Positions 49,263-56,917 of a DNA stretch of 64,000 nucleotides are shown in pieces. The position numbers and the translations under genes were made by a program. The DNA lies in NCBI GenBank assembly GCA_026710325.1, contig JAPORH010000150.1, positions 1 through 64,000 of the forward strand, given 5' to 3'. A model generated the notes under the pieces. It ran no database searches and was not told where the DNA came from. It saw nothing but the letters and a program-made list of their open reading frames with translations. Each line of letters opens with the position of its first letter. Within the stretch, counting starts at the first letter, position 1. The stretch is from Litoreibacter sp. (GTDB lineage: Bacteria > Pseudomonadota > Alphaproteobacteria > Rhodobacterales > Rhodobacteraceae).

Positions 49263-49889
49263 ATGTTTGGTCTGTTTGGGAAAAAACCCTCTCCCAATTT
49301 GCGCCCGCGCATACGGCATTTCGATCAGCTTGGCCCGCAGGCCGAAGACGCGATGGTGCATATGATCGAAACCAACGCTCTGCCTCACGGCCATAAGGGG
49401 CTTTGGGCCGCGCCATTTTTGGCAGATTTGGTGTTTTTGCTGGAGGATCAGGACGGTTTTGTAAGCTGCGAAGGGTTGGAGGCCTCAGGACAAAACGGGG
49501 CGCTAGCGCTACAAGCCGCTCTGGAGCGGTTTGCAGAAGCCGCATATCAGACAAGGATGGCCCCGGCTGAGGATAATCCCGCGATATTTACACTAGAGGT
49601 CGAAAGCGATCCGTATTTGACGCCACTTCTTCTGACCATGCCACAGCTGTTTTCGAAGGCGGCAAAAGGCGGCGCGCTATTGATCACCCACCCGATTGAG
49701 ACCCGAATTTTTGCGTGCCCGGCTCAGTTGGACGGTGCGGAGGCAATGATGCTCGAAACACTCAATCGCGAGGTTGGCAGCGCGATCAGACAATCAGACT
49801 ACGTCTTTCGTCTTGAAGCAGGCGGACGTTTGGCCCCTTATCTATTCGTGCCCGCTGGCGGTGCGGCTCAGCGGGTGGAGGAGGTCTGA
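49263..49889 (+). CDS. Hypothetical protein
   Basis: ORF tightly spaced between pyrC and plsY; MFGLFGKKPSPNLRPRIRHFDQLG. Confidence 0.6.
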   Translation: MFGLFGKKPSPNLRPRIRHFDQLGPQAEDAMVHMIETNALPHGHKGLWAAPFLADLVFLLEDQDGFVSCEGLEASGQNGALALQAALERFAEAAYQTRMAPAEDNPAIFTLEVESDPYLTPLLLTMPQLFSKAAKGGALLITHPIETRIFACPAQLDGAEAMMLETLNREVGSAIRQSDYVFRLEAGGRLAPYLFVPAGGAAQRVEEV

Positions 49890-49891
49890 CC

Positions 49892-50503
49892 ATGTTCTTG
49901 CCGGAGATCTCAAATGCGCTGCCCCTCTTGGGCGCCGTCGCAATACTGTCTTATCTGCTCGGCTCAATTCCCTTCGGCCTCGTCATCACCCGTGTCTTCG
50001 GATTGGGCGATTTGCGCCAAATAGGATCGGGCAATATTGGCGCCACGAACGTGCTTCGGACAGGCTCCAAACCCGCCGCTCTGGCGACATTGCTTCTTGA
50101 TTCAGGCAAAGGCGCTATTGCAGTCCTTCTGGCTCGCGTCTTAGCCGGCGAGGACGCGGCACAGCTTGCGGGGCTGATGTCTTTCCTGGGTCATTTGTTT
50201 CCGATCTGGCTTGGGTTCAAAGGCGGAAAAGGGGTGGCGACCTATCTGGGCACACTTTTGGCTTTGTCCTTTTTTGCAGGGCTGGCGGCCTGTCTGACAT
50301 GGCTTGTCGTGGCAGCGATTTTTAGGATTTCCTCGCTGTCAGCGTTGGTGGCGGCATTGCTTGTCCCGCTATGGCTTTGGCTGTTGGGCCTGCCACAAAT
50401 GATTGCCTTGGCGATTTGCTTGGGCGCGTTGATCTGGGTGAGGCATGCCGAAAACATCAAACGCATTGCTGCGGGAACCGAGTCACGCATCGGCAAAAAG
50501 TGA
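49892..50503 (+). CDS. plsY: Glycerol-3-phosphate acyltransferase PlsY
   Basis: LLGSIPFGLVITRVFGLGDLRQIGSGNIGATNVLRTGSKPAALATLLLDSGKGAIAVLLA; GHLFPIWLGFKGGKGVATYLG. Confidence 0.95.
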   Translation: MFLPEISNALPLLGAVAILSYLLGSIPFGLVITRVFGLGDLRQIGSGNIGATNVLRTGSKPAALATLLLDSGKGAIAVLLARVLAGEDAAQLAGLMSFLGHLFPIWLGFKGGKGVATYLGTLLALSFFAGLAACLTWLVVAAIFRISSLSALVAALLVPLWLWLLGLPQMIALAICLGALIWVRHAENIKRIAAGTESRIGKK

Positions 50504-50587
50504 GACAAATCCTTAATTTTTCCTTTTTATCGCCCATGCCTGCGGTCAGGTTGCGCGCATAAATACGGGAACAAGAGGGATATTCTC

Positions 50588-50941
50588 ATGGGATTTATGG
50601 AAGCAGTCCAAATCTGCCTCAAAAAATACGTTGGATTTGAAGGGCGCGCGCAGCGCTCGGAATATTGGTGGTTTTTTCTGTTCAACCTTTTGGTTGGGCT
50701 GGTAGCGACATTGTTTGATGGCGTCTTGGGAACGGCCGGCGGATTGAACGCAATAGCATCGCTTGCACTTCTGCTGCCCGGTATCGCCGTAGGTGTGCGC
50801 CGTCTCCATGACCGCGACATGAGCGGCTGGTGGATGCTTTTGATCTTGGTGCCTCTGATCGGGTTCATCGTACTGATCATCATGTTCATCATGAAGGGCA
50901 CGGATGGCGATAACCGGTTTGGGCCAGACCCGCTGCGTTAA
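50588..50941 (+). CDS. DUF805 domain membrane protein
   Basis: KYVGFEGRAQRSEYWWFFLFNLLVGL; GVRRLHDRDMSGWWMLLILVPLIGFIVLIIMFIMKGTDGDNRFGPDP. Confidence 0.9.
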   Translation: MGFMEAVQICLKKYVGFEGRAQRSEYWWFFLFNLLVGLVATLFDGVLGTAGGLNAIASLALLLPGIAVGVRRLHDRDMSGWWMLLILVPLIGFIVLIIMFIMKGTDGDNRFGPDPLR

Positions 50942-51017
50942 ACCTCCGCTTCTAGTGCGAACAGGCGGCTCGAGAGATCGGGCTGCCTTTTTTGTTGACT
51001 CTGCAATTATTTCTGAT

Positions 51018-51037
51018 ATTTCTGTCTTTACAGAAAT
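51018..51037. promoter_or_regulatory. Candidate operator 1, promoter of GbsR/MarR-type regulator
   Basis: A-TTTCTGT-CTTT-ACAGAAA-T perfect 8-bp palindrome overlapping a plausible -10 (TTGACT at 50995, 16-nt spacer). Confidence 0.75.
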
Positions 51038-51051
51038 TACAGGATTTCCCA

Positions 51052-51582
51052 ATGCGACTGACGCAATCCGTTCAAGACTTTATCCTCCACTGGGGGGATA
51101 TGGGGGCCCGCTGGGGCACCAACCGGTCTGTCGCGCAGATCCATGCGCTTTTGCATATCAGCCCGGAGCCAATGACCGCGGATGAGATTTGTGAGGTGCT
51201 GAACCTCGCCCGCTCCAACGTCTCTAACGGATTGAAAGAGCTGCAGGCGCTGAAACTCGTTACCTCGCAGCGCAAGCTGGGGGACCGGCGGGACCATTTC
51301 ACCTCGATCCGCGACATGTTTGATCTGACGCGGACGGTGATCGAAAGCCGCCGCGCGCGGGAATACGCCCCCACGGTGGAGGCCTTACAATCTGTCGTCG
51401 GCGCGGCTGAGGCAGACGGGACTGAGGACGCCGTGCGCGCCCGCATGGCGGAGACGCTGGAAACAATGGAGATGTTTGACGCCTGGTACAAAGAGGTGCG
51501 CGACCTGCCGCGCGGCACACAGCTGGCGGCCTTGAGGCTCGGCGCGAAAATCGCGCGCTTCCTACCGAAATCGAAAGAGTGA
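51052..51582 (+). CDS. GbsR/MarR family transcriptional regulator
   Basis: MGARWGTNRSVAQIHALLHISPEPMTADEICEVLNLARSNVSNGLKELQALKLVTSQRKLGDRRDHFTS. Confidence 0.85.
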   Translation: MRLTQSVQDFILHWGDMGARWGTNRSVAQIHALLHISPEPMTADEICEVLNLARSNVSNGLKELQALKLVTSQRKLGDRRDHFTSIRDMFDLTRTVIESRRAREYAPTVEALQSVVGAAEADGTEDAVRARMAETLETMEMFDAWYKEVRDLPRGTQLAALRLGAKIARFLPKSKE

Positions 51583-51624
51583 GTTAACCCGCAGCCTATT
51601 GCTGCAAAAAATTTTGGATTGGAG

Positions 51625-51642
51625 TTTCTGTCATGACAGAAA
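51625..51642. promoter_or_regulatory. Candidate operator 2, centred on start codon of 51633 gene
   Basis: TTTCTGT-CATG-ACAGAAA perfect 18-bp palindrome; same half-sites and spacing as operator 1. Confidence 0.75.
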
Positions 51643-52091
51643 TAACTGGAAAAAAAGGGGTATTTGGACGGGTCTGGTTCCAGATGCGACCGTCGCGCGA
51701 GACCCGGCTGATTGACCCGATTGCCTTTGTGGGCGCACTGATCTGTGCCCCGTTGCTCATCGCCGCAGTGTTTTGTTGGGTGCTATTCATCCCGGTGTTT
51801 GCCGTCGGATTTGGCGCCTTGCCCTATCTGCTGTTTGGCACACCCGTCTACTTCTGGCTTTTGTCGCGCGGCGAGGAAAGACAAACACGCTTTGCGCTGG
51901 CGGGCTTCATCGTAAATGCCTTCGGCGCGTTGGTGCTGACCGCCTCACAGCGGATCGGCTTCTCTGGCGCTTTTGATATGTTCCAGCTCTATATCGGCTT
52001 CGGCAGCGTTTTCGCCCCAATTTGGTCTGCAGCATTCGTTTGGCTCTACCGCAGCTTCCGCCGCGACCGTTTTTTTCCCAATCAAATCTGA
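51633..52091 (+). CDS. Polytopic membrane protein of unknown function
   Basis: 152 aa, several hydrophobic segments; MTEITGKKGVFGRVWFQMRPSRETRLIDPIAFVGALI. Confidence 0.65.
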   Translation: MTEITGKKGVFGRVWFQMRPSRETRLIDPIAFVGALICAPLLIAAVFCWVLFIPVFAVGFGALPYLLFGTPVYFWLLSRGEERQTRFALAGFIVNAFGALVLTASQRIGFSGAFDMFQLYIGFGSVFAPIWSAAFVWLYRSFRRDRFFPNQI

Positions 52092-52104
52092 AAGGAGGCC
52101 CCAA

Positions 52105-52440
52105 ATGGCCATGACTCTTATCACTTACTTCTCGATTAGCTTCGCCGCGCTGTTTCTGCTGGCGCTGATGATTACCCATATCGGCAAGGTGCTGGGAGAG
52201 TGCCCCGACGCGGTGCCGGGGTTCCGCGCGGCGGTGGCAACCATCTGCACTGCCTTTGTGGCGATCGGCACTGGGGGCGTCTTTCTGGCAGCAGTTGTTG
52301 TCGCCCTGCTAGCCAATGAGGCCATCTTCGCGCTCTTTGTTGGCCTAGGCGTCGCGAGCCTATGTCTCGGTCTCGGATTCACTCAAGCCATTGCAAATTT
52401 GCGGGCGGTTGTGAAACTGCCAAAAGCAGAAGCGGCTTAG
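52105..52440 (+). CDS. Small polytopic membrane protein of unknown function
   Basis: MAMTLITYFSISFAALFLLALMITHIGKVLGECPDAVPGFRAAVATICTAFVAIGTGGVF; RBS AAGGAGG upstream. Confidence 0.65.
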   Translation: MAMTLITYFSISFAALFLLALMITHIGKVLGECPDAVPGFRAAVATICTAFVAIGTGGVFLAAVVVALLANEAIFALFVGLGVASLCLGLGFTQAIANLRAVVKLPKAEAA

Positions 52441-52458
52441 ACCGTCAAAAAACGGTTA

Positions 52459-52487
52459 GGCCGTCCGACAGCTCGGGCGGCCTTTTA
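52459..52487 (+). terminator. Terminator of the 52105 gene
   Basis: AGGCCGTCCGACAGCTCGGGCGGCCTTTT. Confidence 0.75.
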
Positions 52488-53855
52488 GTATTTAAAGGCC
52501 TCATACACTTTCGAGACATCCCCGCCCCAGTCGCCGTGGTAGTGGCGCAAAAGCTCATCGGCCGGAGCCTCACCTGTTTCGATGCTGTCTTTCAGCGCAT
52601 TTAGGAAGTGGGTCTCGTCGGGCACCAGCCCGCCCGCGCCGGGACGCGCGCGGTTCTTGAGGCCAAGCTCGGCGATATTAACCACTTCGCGGGCGAGGTC
52701 GTGCATCTTGATGCCGCCCACGTCCGCCTGCAGGCCCTGCTCGGATGAGGCGACCAGCAAGGCCTGGCGCGTCTCAGCGTCCCAATCCTTTGCGAGATCC
52801 CATGCTGCGTCGAGCGCGGTCTGGTCATATGTCAGCCCGACCCAAAAGGCCGGAAGCGCACAAAGCCTGCGCCACGGACCGCCATCGGCACCGCGCATCT
52901 CGATGAACTTTTTCACCCGCGCTTCGGGGAAGACGGTCGTCAGATGGTCGGCCCAGTCGCTCAGCGTTGGCGTCTCGCCCGGCAGCGCGGGCAATTCGCC
53001 TTTCAGAAAATCGCGGAACGATTGGCCCAAAGCGTCGATATAGACGCCGTCGCGGTAGACGAAATACATCGGCACATCGAGCACCCATTCCGCCCAGGCC
53101 TCAAACCCGAAGCCCTCGTCAAAAATGAAGGGCACCATGCCGGTGCGTGCATTGTCGAGGCCGCGCCAAACCCGGGAGCGCCAGGATTTATGGCCGTTCA
53201 CCTTGCCCTCAAAAAACGGCGAATTCGCGAAAAGAGCCGTGGCAACGGGTTGAAGCGCCACTGCCACCCGCATTTTCTGGATCATGTCGGCCTCAGAAGA
53301 AAAATCGAGGTTGACCTGAACCGTGCAAGTGCGGCGCATCATCTGGGTGCCATGCGTGCCGACAGTGCCCATATAGGCATCCATCAACTTGTAGCGGCCT
53401 TTTGGCATGAGCGGCATATCTTCATGCGTCCACTCGGGTGCCGCGCCTAGGCCTATGAATTGCGCACCAATGCGGTCGGCGACGGTTTGGACCTCTTTAA
53501 GATGGGCGTTCACCTCATCGCAGGTCTCATGGATCGTCTCCAACGGCGCACCGGACAGCTCCAACTGGCCGCCGGGTTCGAGCGAGACATTCGCACCATC
53601 TTTGACGAGACCAACGATATTCTCGCCCTCATTGACCCCTTCCCAGCCGAACTCATCGCGGAGACCTTCGAGGATGGCCTTGATAGAACGCGCACCGTCA
53701 TAGGGCAGCGGGGCGTGGGTATCTTCGCAATAGCCGAATTTCTCGTGCTCTGTACCGATGCGCCAGTCTACCTTGGGCTTGCACCCAGCCTCTAAATAGC
53801 CTGCGAGCTGCGAGTGGTCGGTGATCGGGCCGCCGCCGGATTGTGGGATGGACAT
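52485..53855 (-). CDS. gshA: Glutamate--cysteine ligase (plant/alphaproteobacterial GCS2 type)
   Basis: WRIGTEHEKFGYCEDTHAPLPYDGARSIKAILEGL; SLEPGGQLELSGAPLETIHETCDE; QVNLDFSSEADM. Confidence 0.92.
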   Translation of the reverse strand: MSIPQSGGGPITDHSQLAGYLEAGCKPKVDWRIGTEHEKFGYCEDTHAPLPYDGARSIKAILEGLRDEFGWEGVNEGENIVGLVKDGANVSLEPGGQLELSGAPLETIHETCDEVNAHLKEVQTVADRIGAQFIGLGAAPEWTHEDMPLMPKGRYKLMDAYMGTVGTHGTQMMRRTCTVQVNLDFSSEADMIQKMRVAVALQPVATALFANSPFFEGKVNGHKSWRSRVWRGLDNARTGMVPFIFDEGFGFEAWAEWVLDVPMYFVYRDGVYIDALGQSFRDFLKGELPALPGETPTLSDWADHLTTVFPEARVKKFIEMRGADGGPWRRLCALPAFWVGLTYDQTALDAAWDLAKDWDAETRQALLVASSEQGLQADVGGIKMHDLAREVVNIAELGLKNRARPGAGGLVPDETHFLNALKDSIETGEAPADELLRHYHGDWGGDVSKVYEAFKY

Positions 53856-53913
53856 GTGGAGGCTCCGATTTGCTCACTCGAGTTGATAGGGATGTAAGAG
53901 TGACGCGGGGAAG

Positions 53914-54435
53914 TCAATGCAGCGCAGTGCGCGGTTTCTGCCAGATCACCTGCGGTGCCGCACCGGCGCTGTTCAACGCCGCACTGGCGCGGTCGAGATT
54001 GAGGCCGTCAAGCGCGGTGAATGCGTCAACCAACTTGTCCGCACCAGAAGCAGAGGCTGGGATGGTCAACAAAGTGCCGCCATCCTCTTCGAGCAGCCAG
54101 TGTTTGGTGTCGCCCCATTGCCCACCCTGATTGCCGATGATCGAAATGCGGGCGAGTTGATTGATTGACACAACCCCACCCTCATAGGCCGAGAAATAAC
54201 TGATCTGACGTTCGTCTATTTCAACGACACCGGGGCCTATTTCATCGGTTGCGAAGCGCATCCTTCGCAGCGCGGTATAGGCCAGCGCCGCACCGATGAG
54301 CAGGACGATCGCACCGACACCCTGCCAGAACCAACCACCCCACGTCATGGCCCAGAGGCCTGCGAGAGCAAAGGCAGTGGCCGCGATCACCTCTCGATAC
54401 TTTTGAAACATGGCGGTGAGTTCAGGGCGGATCAT
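53914..54435 (-). CDS. Hypothetical membrane protein
   Basis: Two TM segments near N-terminus; overlaps preceding gene by 4 nt. Confidence 0.6.
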   Translation of the reverse strand: MIRPELTAMFQKYREVIAATAFALAGLWAMTWGGWFWQGVGAIVLLIGAALAYTALRRMRFATDEIGPGVVEIDERQISYFSAYEGGVVSINQLARISIIGNQGGQWGDTKHWLLEEDGGTLLTIPASASGADKLVDAFTALDGLNLDRASAALNSAGAAPQVIWQKPRTALH

Positions 54436-55151
54436 AAGGTTTCCCCATCCAGCGGGTGCCAACCATCCGTAGACGTATCACCTTCGGCGCGTGTGTCATA
54501 TGGTGCTCGGATGGGCTTAAAGTCGAGGCCTTTGAAATCGCGGATGAGCTCCAGCGAGCCATCGCTGGCAATCCGATGAAGCGCACCATTGAGTGTGTCA
54601 TATCGGTCCATTTCTTTGGTAGGCGCTACTGTCACGCGTCCCAAAGCAATCTCGACCTGCTGCTTGTTTAGCGGCGCGGGCCGACCGTTCAGCAAGCGAA
54701 GCCCGGTTTTGCAGTCTTTTGAAATGGCGCCTTTGACCACGCGCTCCAGCTCAGATTGGCCGTCAATCATATCGCGGGCCTGCACATCATCAGCCAGTTG
54801 ATACAGTCTATTGCTGAGGAATTGGCCACCAACACTCCAGGAGTAGGTCGCTGGAAACAATGCCAAAGCAGTGAAATATGGTGGCTTTGAAATCGCGGTA
54901 TAGGCCTCCCCGGCGGGCTGATCCATGCGACCATCATAGACGGAGTAAAGAAAATGCCGGCCATCCGGCGACAAAGCACAGCTTTCGGAGATCACCTGCC
55001 GTTTGAGCCACTGCCCGTCTGTAATTTGGTCCGTTTTCCGGTCCCAAGAAAAAAGGCCAAAAAGGCGCCGCTTTGCCCGCAAGAGGATGACCGCGCTGTC
55101 ATTTTCCGAGGCGAAGAACAAGGAAAGCCTTGTTTCGGGCGCGAGGCTCAC
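54432..55151 (-). CDS. Hypothetical protein, GTG start coupled to rsmE stop
   Basis: VSLAPETRLSLFFASENDSAVILLRAKRRLFGLFSWDRKTDQITDGQWLKRQVISESCALSPDGRHFLYSVYDG; GTGA overlap with rsmE. Confidence 0.6.
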   Translation of the reverse strand: MSLAPETRLSLFFASENDSAVILLRAKRRLFGLFSWDRKTDQITDGQWLKRQVISESCALSPDGRHFLYSVYDGRMDQPAGEAYTAISKPPYFTALALFPATYSWSVGGQFLSNRLYQLADDVQARDMIDGQSELERVVKGAISKDCKTGLRLLNGRPAPLNKQQVEIALGRVTVAPTKEMDRYDTLNGALHRIASDGSLELIRDFKGLDFKPIRAPYDTRAEGDTSTDGWHPLDGETL

Positions 55152-55873
55152 ACCCAATCCCCCAAAGCGGCTTGCCAGACAGTCATGGCGGCGACGGCGG
55201 CGGTGTCGGCGCGCAGGATACGGGGGCCGAGGCTGATGGGGGTTGTTTGTTCCATGCCGATGAGGCGGGCGCGTTCTGCTTCCGAAAATCCGCCTTCGGG
55301 GCCTATCAGGATGGCCCAGGGACCGGGCTTGGCGGCGGCAAGGGTCTCGGCGGGGCCGACGCGGGCCTCGTCGCAGAACATCAACTCGCGACCTTCGGGC
55401 CAGGTATCGAGTAGGGAGCTGAGCTTCGCCAGCTCGGCCACCTCGGGCACATAGGTGCCTCCACATTGCTCGGCGGCCTCCATCGCATGGGCCTGAAGCT
55501 TGTCGCGGCGGATGCGGTCGGAGTTGGTGTAATCTGTCGTCACAGGACAAATCCGCGCCGCGCCCATTTCGGCAGCCTTTTCGACGATGAAATCGGTGCG
55601 CGCTTTTTTGATCGGCGCGAAGAGAAGCCAAAGGTCGGGTGGCATTTGAAGCGGCTTGGTTTGCTCTTTGACGCGCAACAGACCGCGACGTTTGCCCGCA
55701 TCCACGACCTCGGCCAGAAATTCGCCATCGCGCGAATTAAAGAGCAATATCAACGCCCACGGTCCAAGGCGCATGACGTTAAACAGGTAGTTGGCCTGAT
55801 CGCGATCCACCGAAACCGAATTGCCGGGGGCAAGGTCGTGGTCTACAAACAATCTGATCTTCGCATCTGCCAT
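55148..55873 (-). CDS. rsmE: 16S rRNA (uracil1498-N3)-methyltransferase
   Basis: ANYLFNVMRLGPWALILLFNSRDGEF; WAILIGPEGGFSEAERARL; LGPRILRADTAAVAAMTVWQAALGDW. Confidence 0.93.
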   Translation of the reverse strand: MADAKIRLFVDHDLAPGNSVSVDRDQANYLFNVMRLGPWALILLFNSRDGEFLAEVVDAGKRRGLLRVKEQTKPLQMPPDLWLLFAPIKKARTDFIVEKAAEMGAARICPVTTDYTNSDRIRRDKLQAHAMEAAEQCGGTYVPEVAELAKLSSLLDTWPEGRELMFCDEARVGPAETLAAAKPGPWAILIGPEGGFSEAERARLIGMEQTTPISLGPRILRADTAAVAAMTVWQAALGDWV

Positions 55874-55884
55874 GAGGGCAACCT

Positions 55885-56856
55885 ATGACTGAGAGTTCGG
55901 GGACGCCAGAGGCCACAGACGGCCAGGTCATAGATGCGGTGGACGACAATTGGGTCGACCGCTACGCGCCCGCCTGGTCGCGCCCCTATTTGAGGTTGAG
56001 CCGCGCGGATCGCCCGATTGGGACATGGCTTTTGCTGCTGCCCTGCTGGTGGGGCGTGCTCTTGGCCGCCGCAGCAACTGAATTTCGGCTGTTCGATCTT
56101 TGGATCATCGCCGGCTGCGCGATTGGCGCGTTTTTGATGCGTGGCGCTGGCTGCACCTGGAATGACATCACCGACCGGGAGTTTGATGCGCAGGTGGCAC
56201 GCACCAAATCGCGGCCGATCCCGTCGGGGCAGGTCACGGCCAAGCAGGCCTTCGTCTGGCTGGTCATACAGGCGCTGGTGGCCTGTTGTATCCTGTTCAC
56301 TTTCGACTGGGCAGCGATTGGTATGGGTGTCTTGTCGCTTCTACCCGTCGCGATTTACCCCTTTGCCAAACGCTTCACCTGGTGGCCGCAGGTGTTTCTG
56401 GGGCTGGCCTTCAACTGGGGGGCGCTACTGGCTTGGGTGGCACATACCGGCTCGCTGTCATGGCCGCCGGTGATCTTGTATCTGGCAGGCATCGCTTGGA
56501 CGCTATTCTACGATACGATCTACGCGCATCAGGACAAAGAGGATGATGCTTTGATTGGCGTTAAATCCACCGCGAGGCTCTTTGGTGACAATACTTTGCC
56601 TTGGCTTCGGTTTTTCCTGCTGGCGAGCGTTAGCCTGATGACGCTTGCGCTCATACTGGCGCTTGTACCGGCGGAAGCGAACGTTCTTGCATTGGTCGTC
56701 GCGCTTGCCAGCGCATGGGGCTTCGGCTGGCACATGTTTTGGCAACTGAGCCAGCTAGACACCGACGATTGGGAAAACTGTATGCGCGTTTTCCGCTCGA
56801 ACAGGGACGCGGGCCTCATCCCCGTGCTGTTTCTTGCCATAGCCGCGGCCCTTTGA
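55885..56856 (+). CDS. ubiA: 4-hydroxybenzoate octaprenyltransferase
   Basis: LSRADRPIGTWLLLLPCWWGVLLA; RGAGCTWNDITDREFDAQVARTKSRPIPSG; YDTIYAHQDKEDDALIGVKSTARLF. Confidence 0.93.
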   Translation: MTESSGTPEATDGQVIDAVDDNWVDRYAPAWSRPYLRLSRADRPIGTWLLLLPCWWGVLLAAAATEFRLFDLWIIAGCAIGAFLMRGAGCTWNDITDREFDAQVARTKSRPIPSGQVTAKQAFVWLVIQALVACCILFTFDWAAIGMGVLSLLPVAIYPFAKRFTWWPQVFLGLAFNWGALLAWVAHTGSLSWPPVILYLAGIAWTLFYDTIYAHQDKEDDALIGVKSTARLFGDNTLPWLRFFLLASVSLMTLALILALVPAEANVLALVVALASAWGFGWHMFWQLSQLDTDDWENCMRVFRSNRDAGLIPVLFLAIAAAL

Positions 56857-56917
56857 TTGAATTGGGTCTCCGCAACGCGTAGGACAGGCCCCAGCCAACA
56901 AGAGTGAGCGTTCATTC

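Noticed and set aside
55152-55631. Upstream part of ORF 54432..55631
   Set aside because: Arginine/histidine-rich out-of-frame read-through of rsmE; the plausible start is the GTG overlapping the rsmE stop at 55151.
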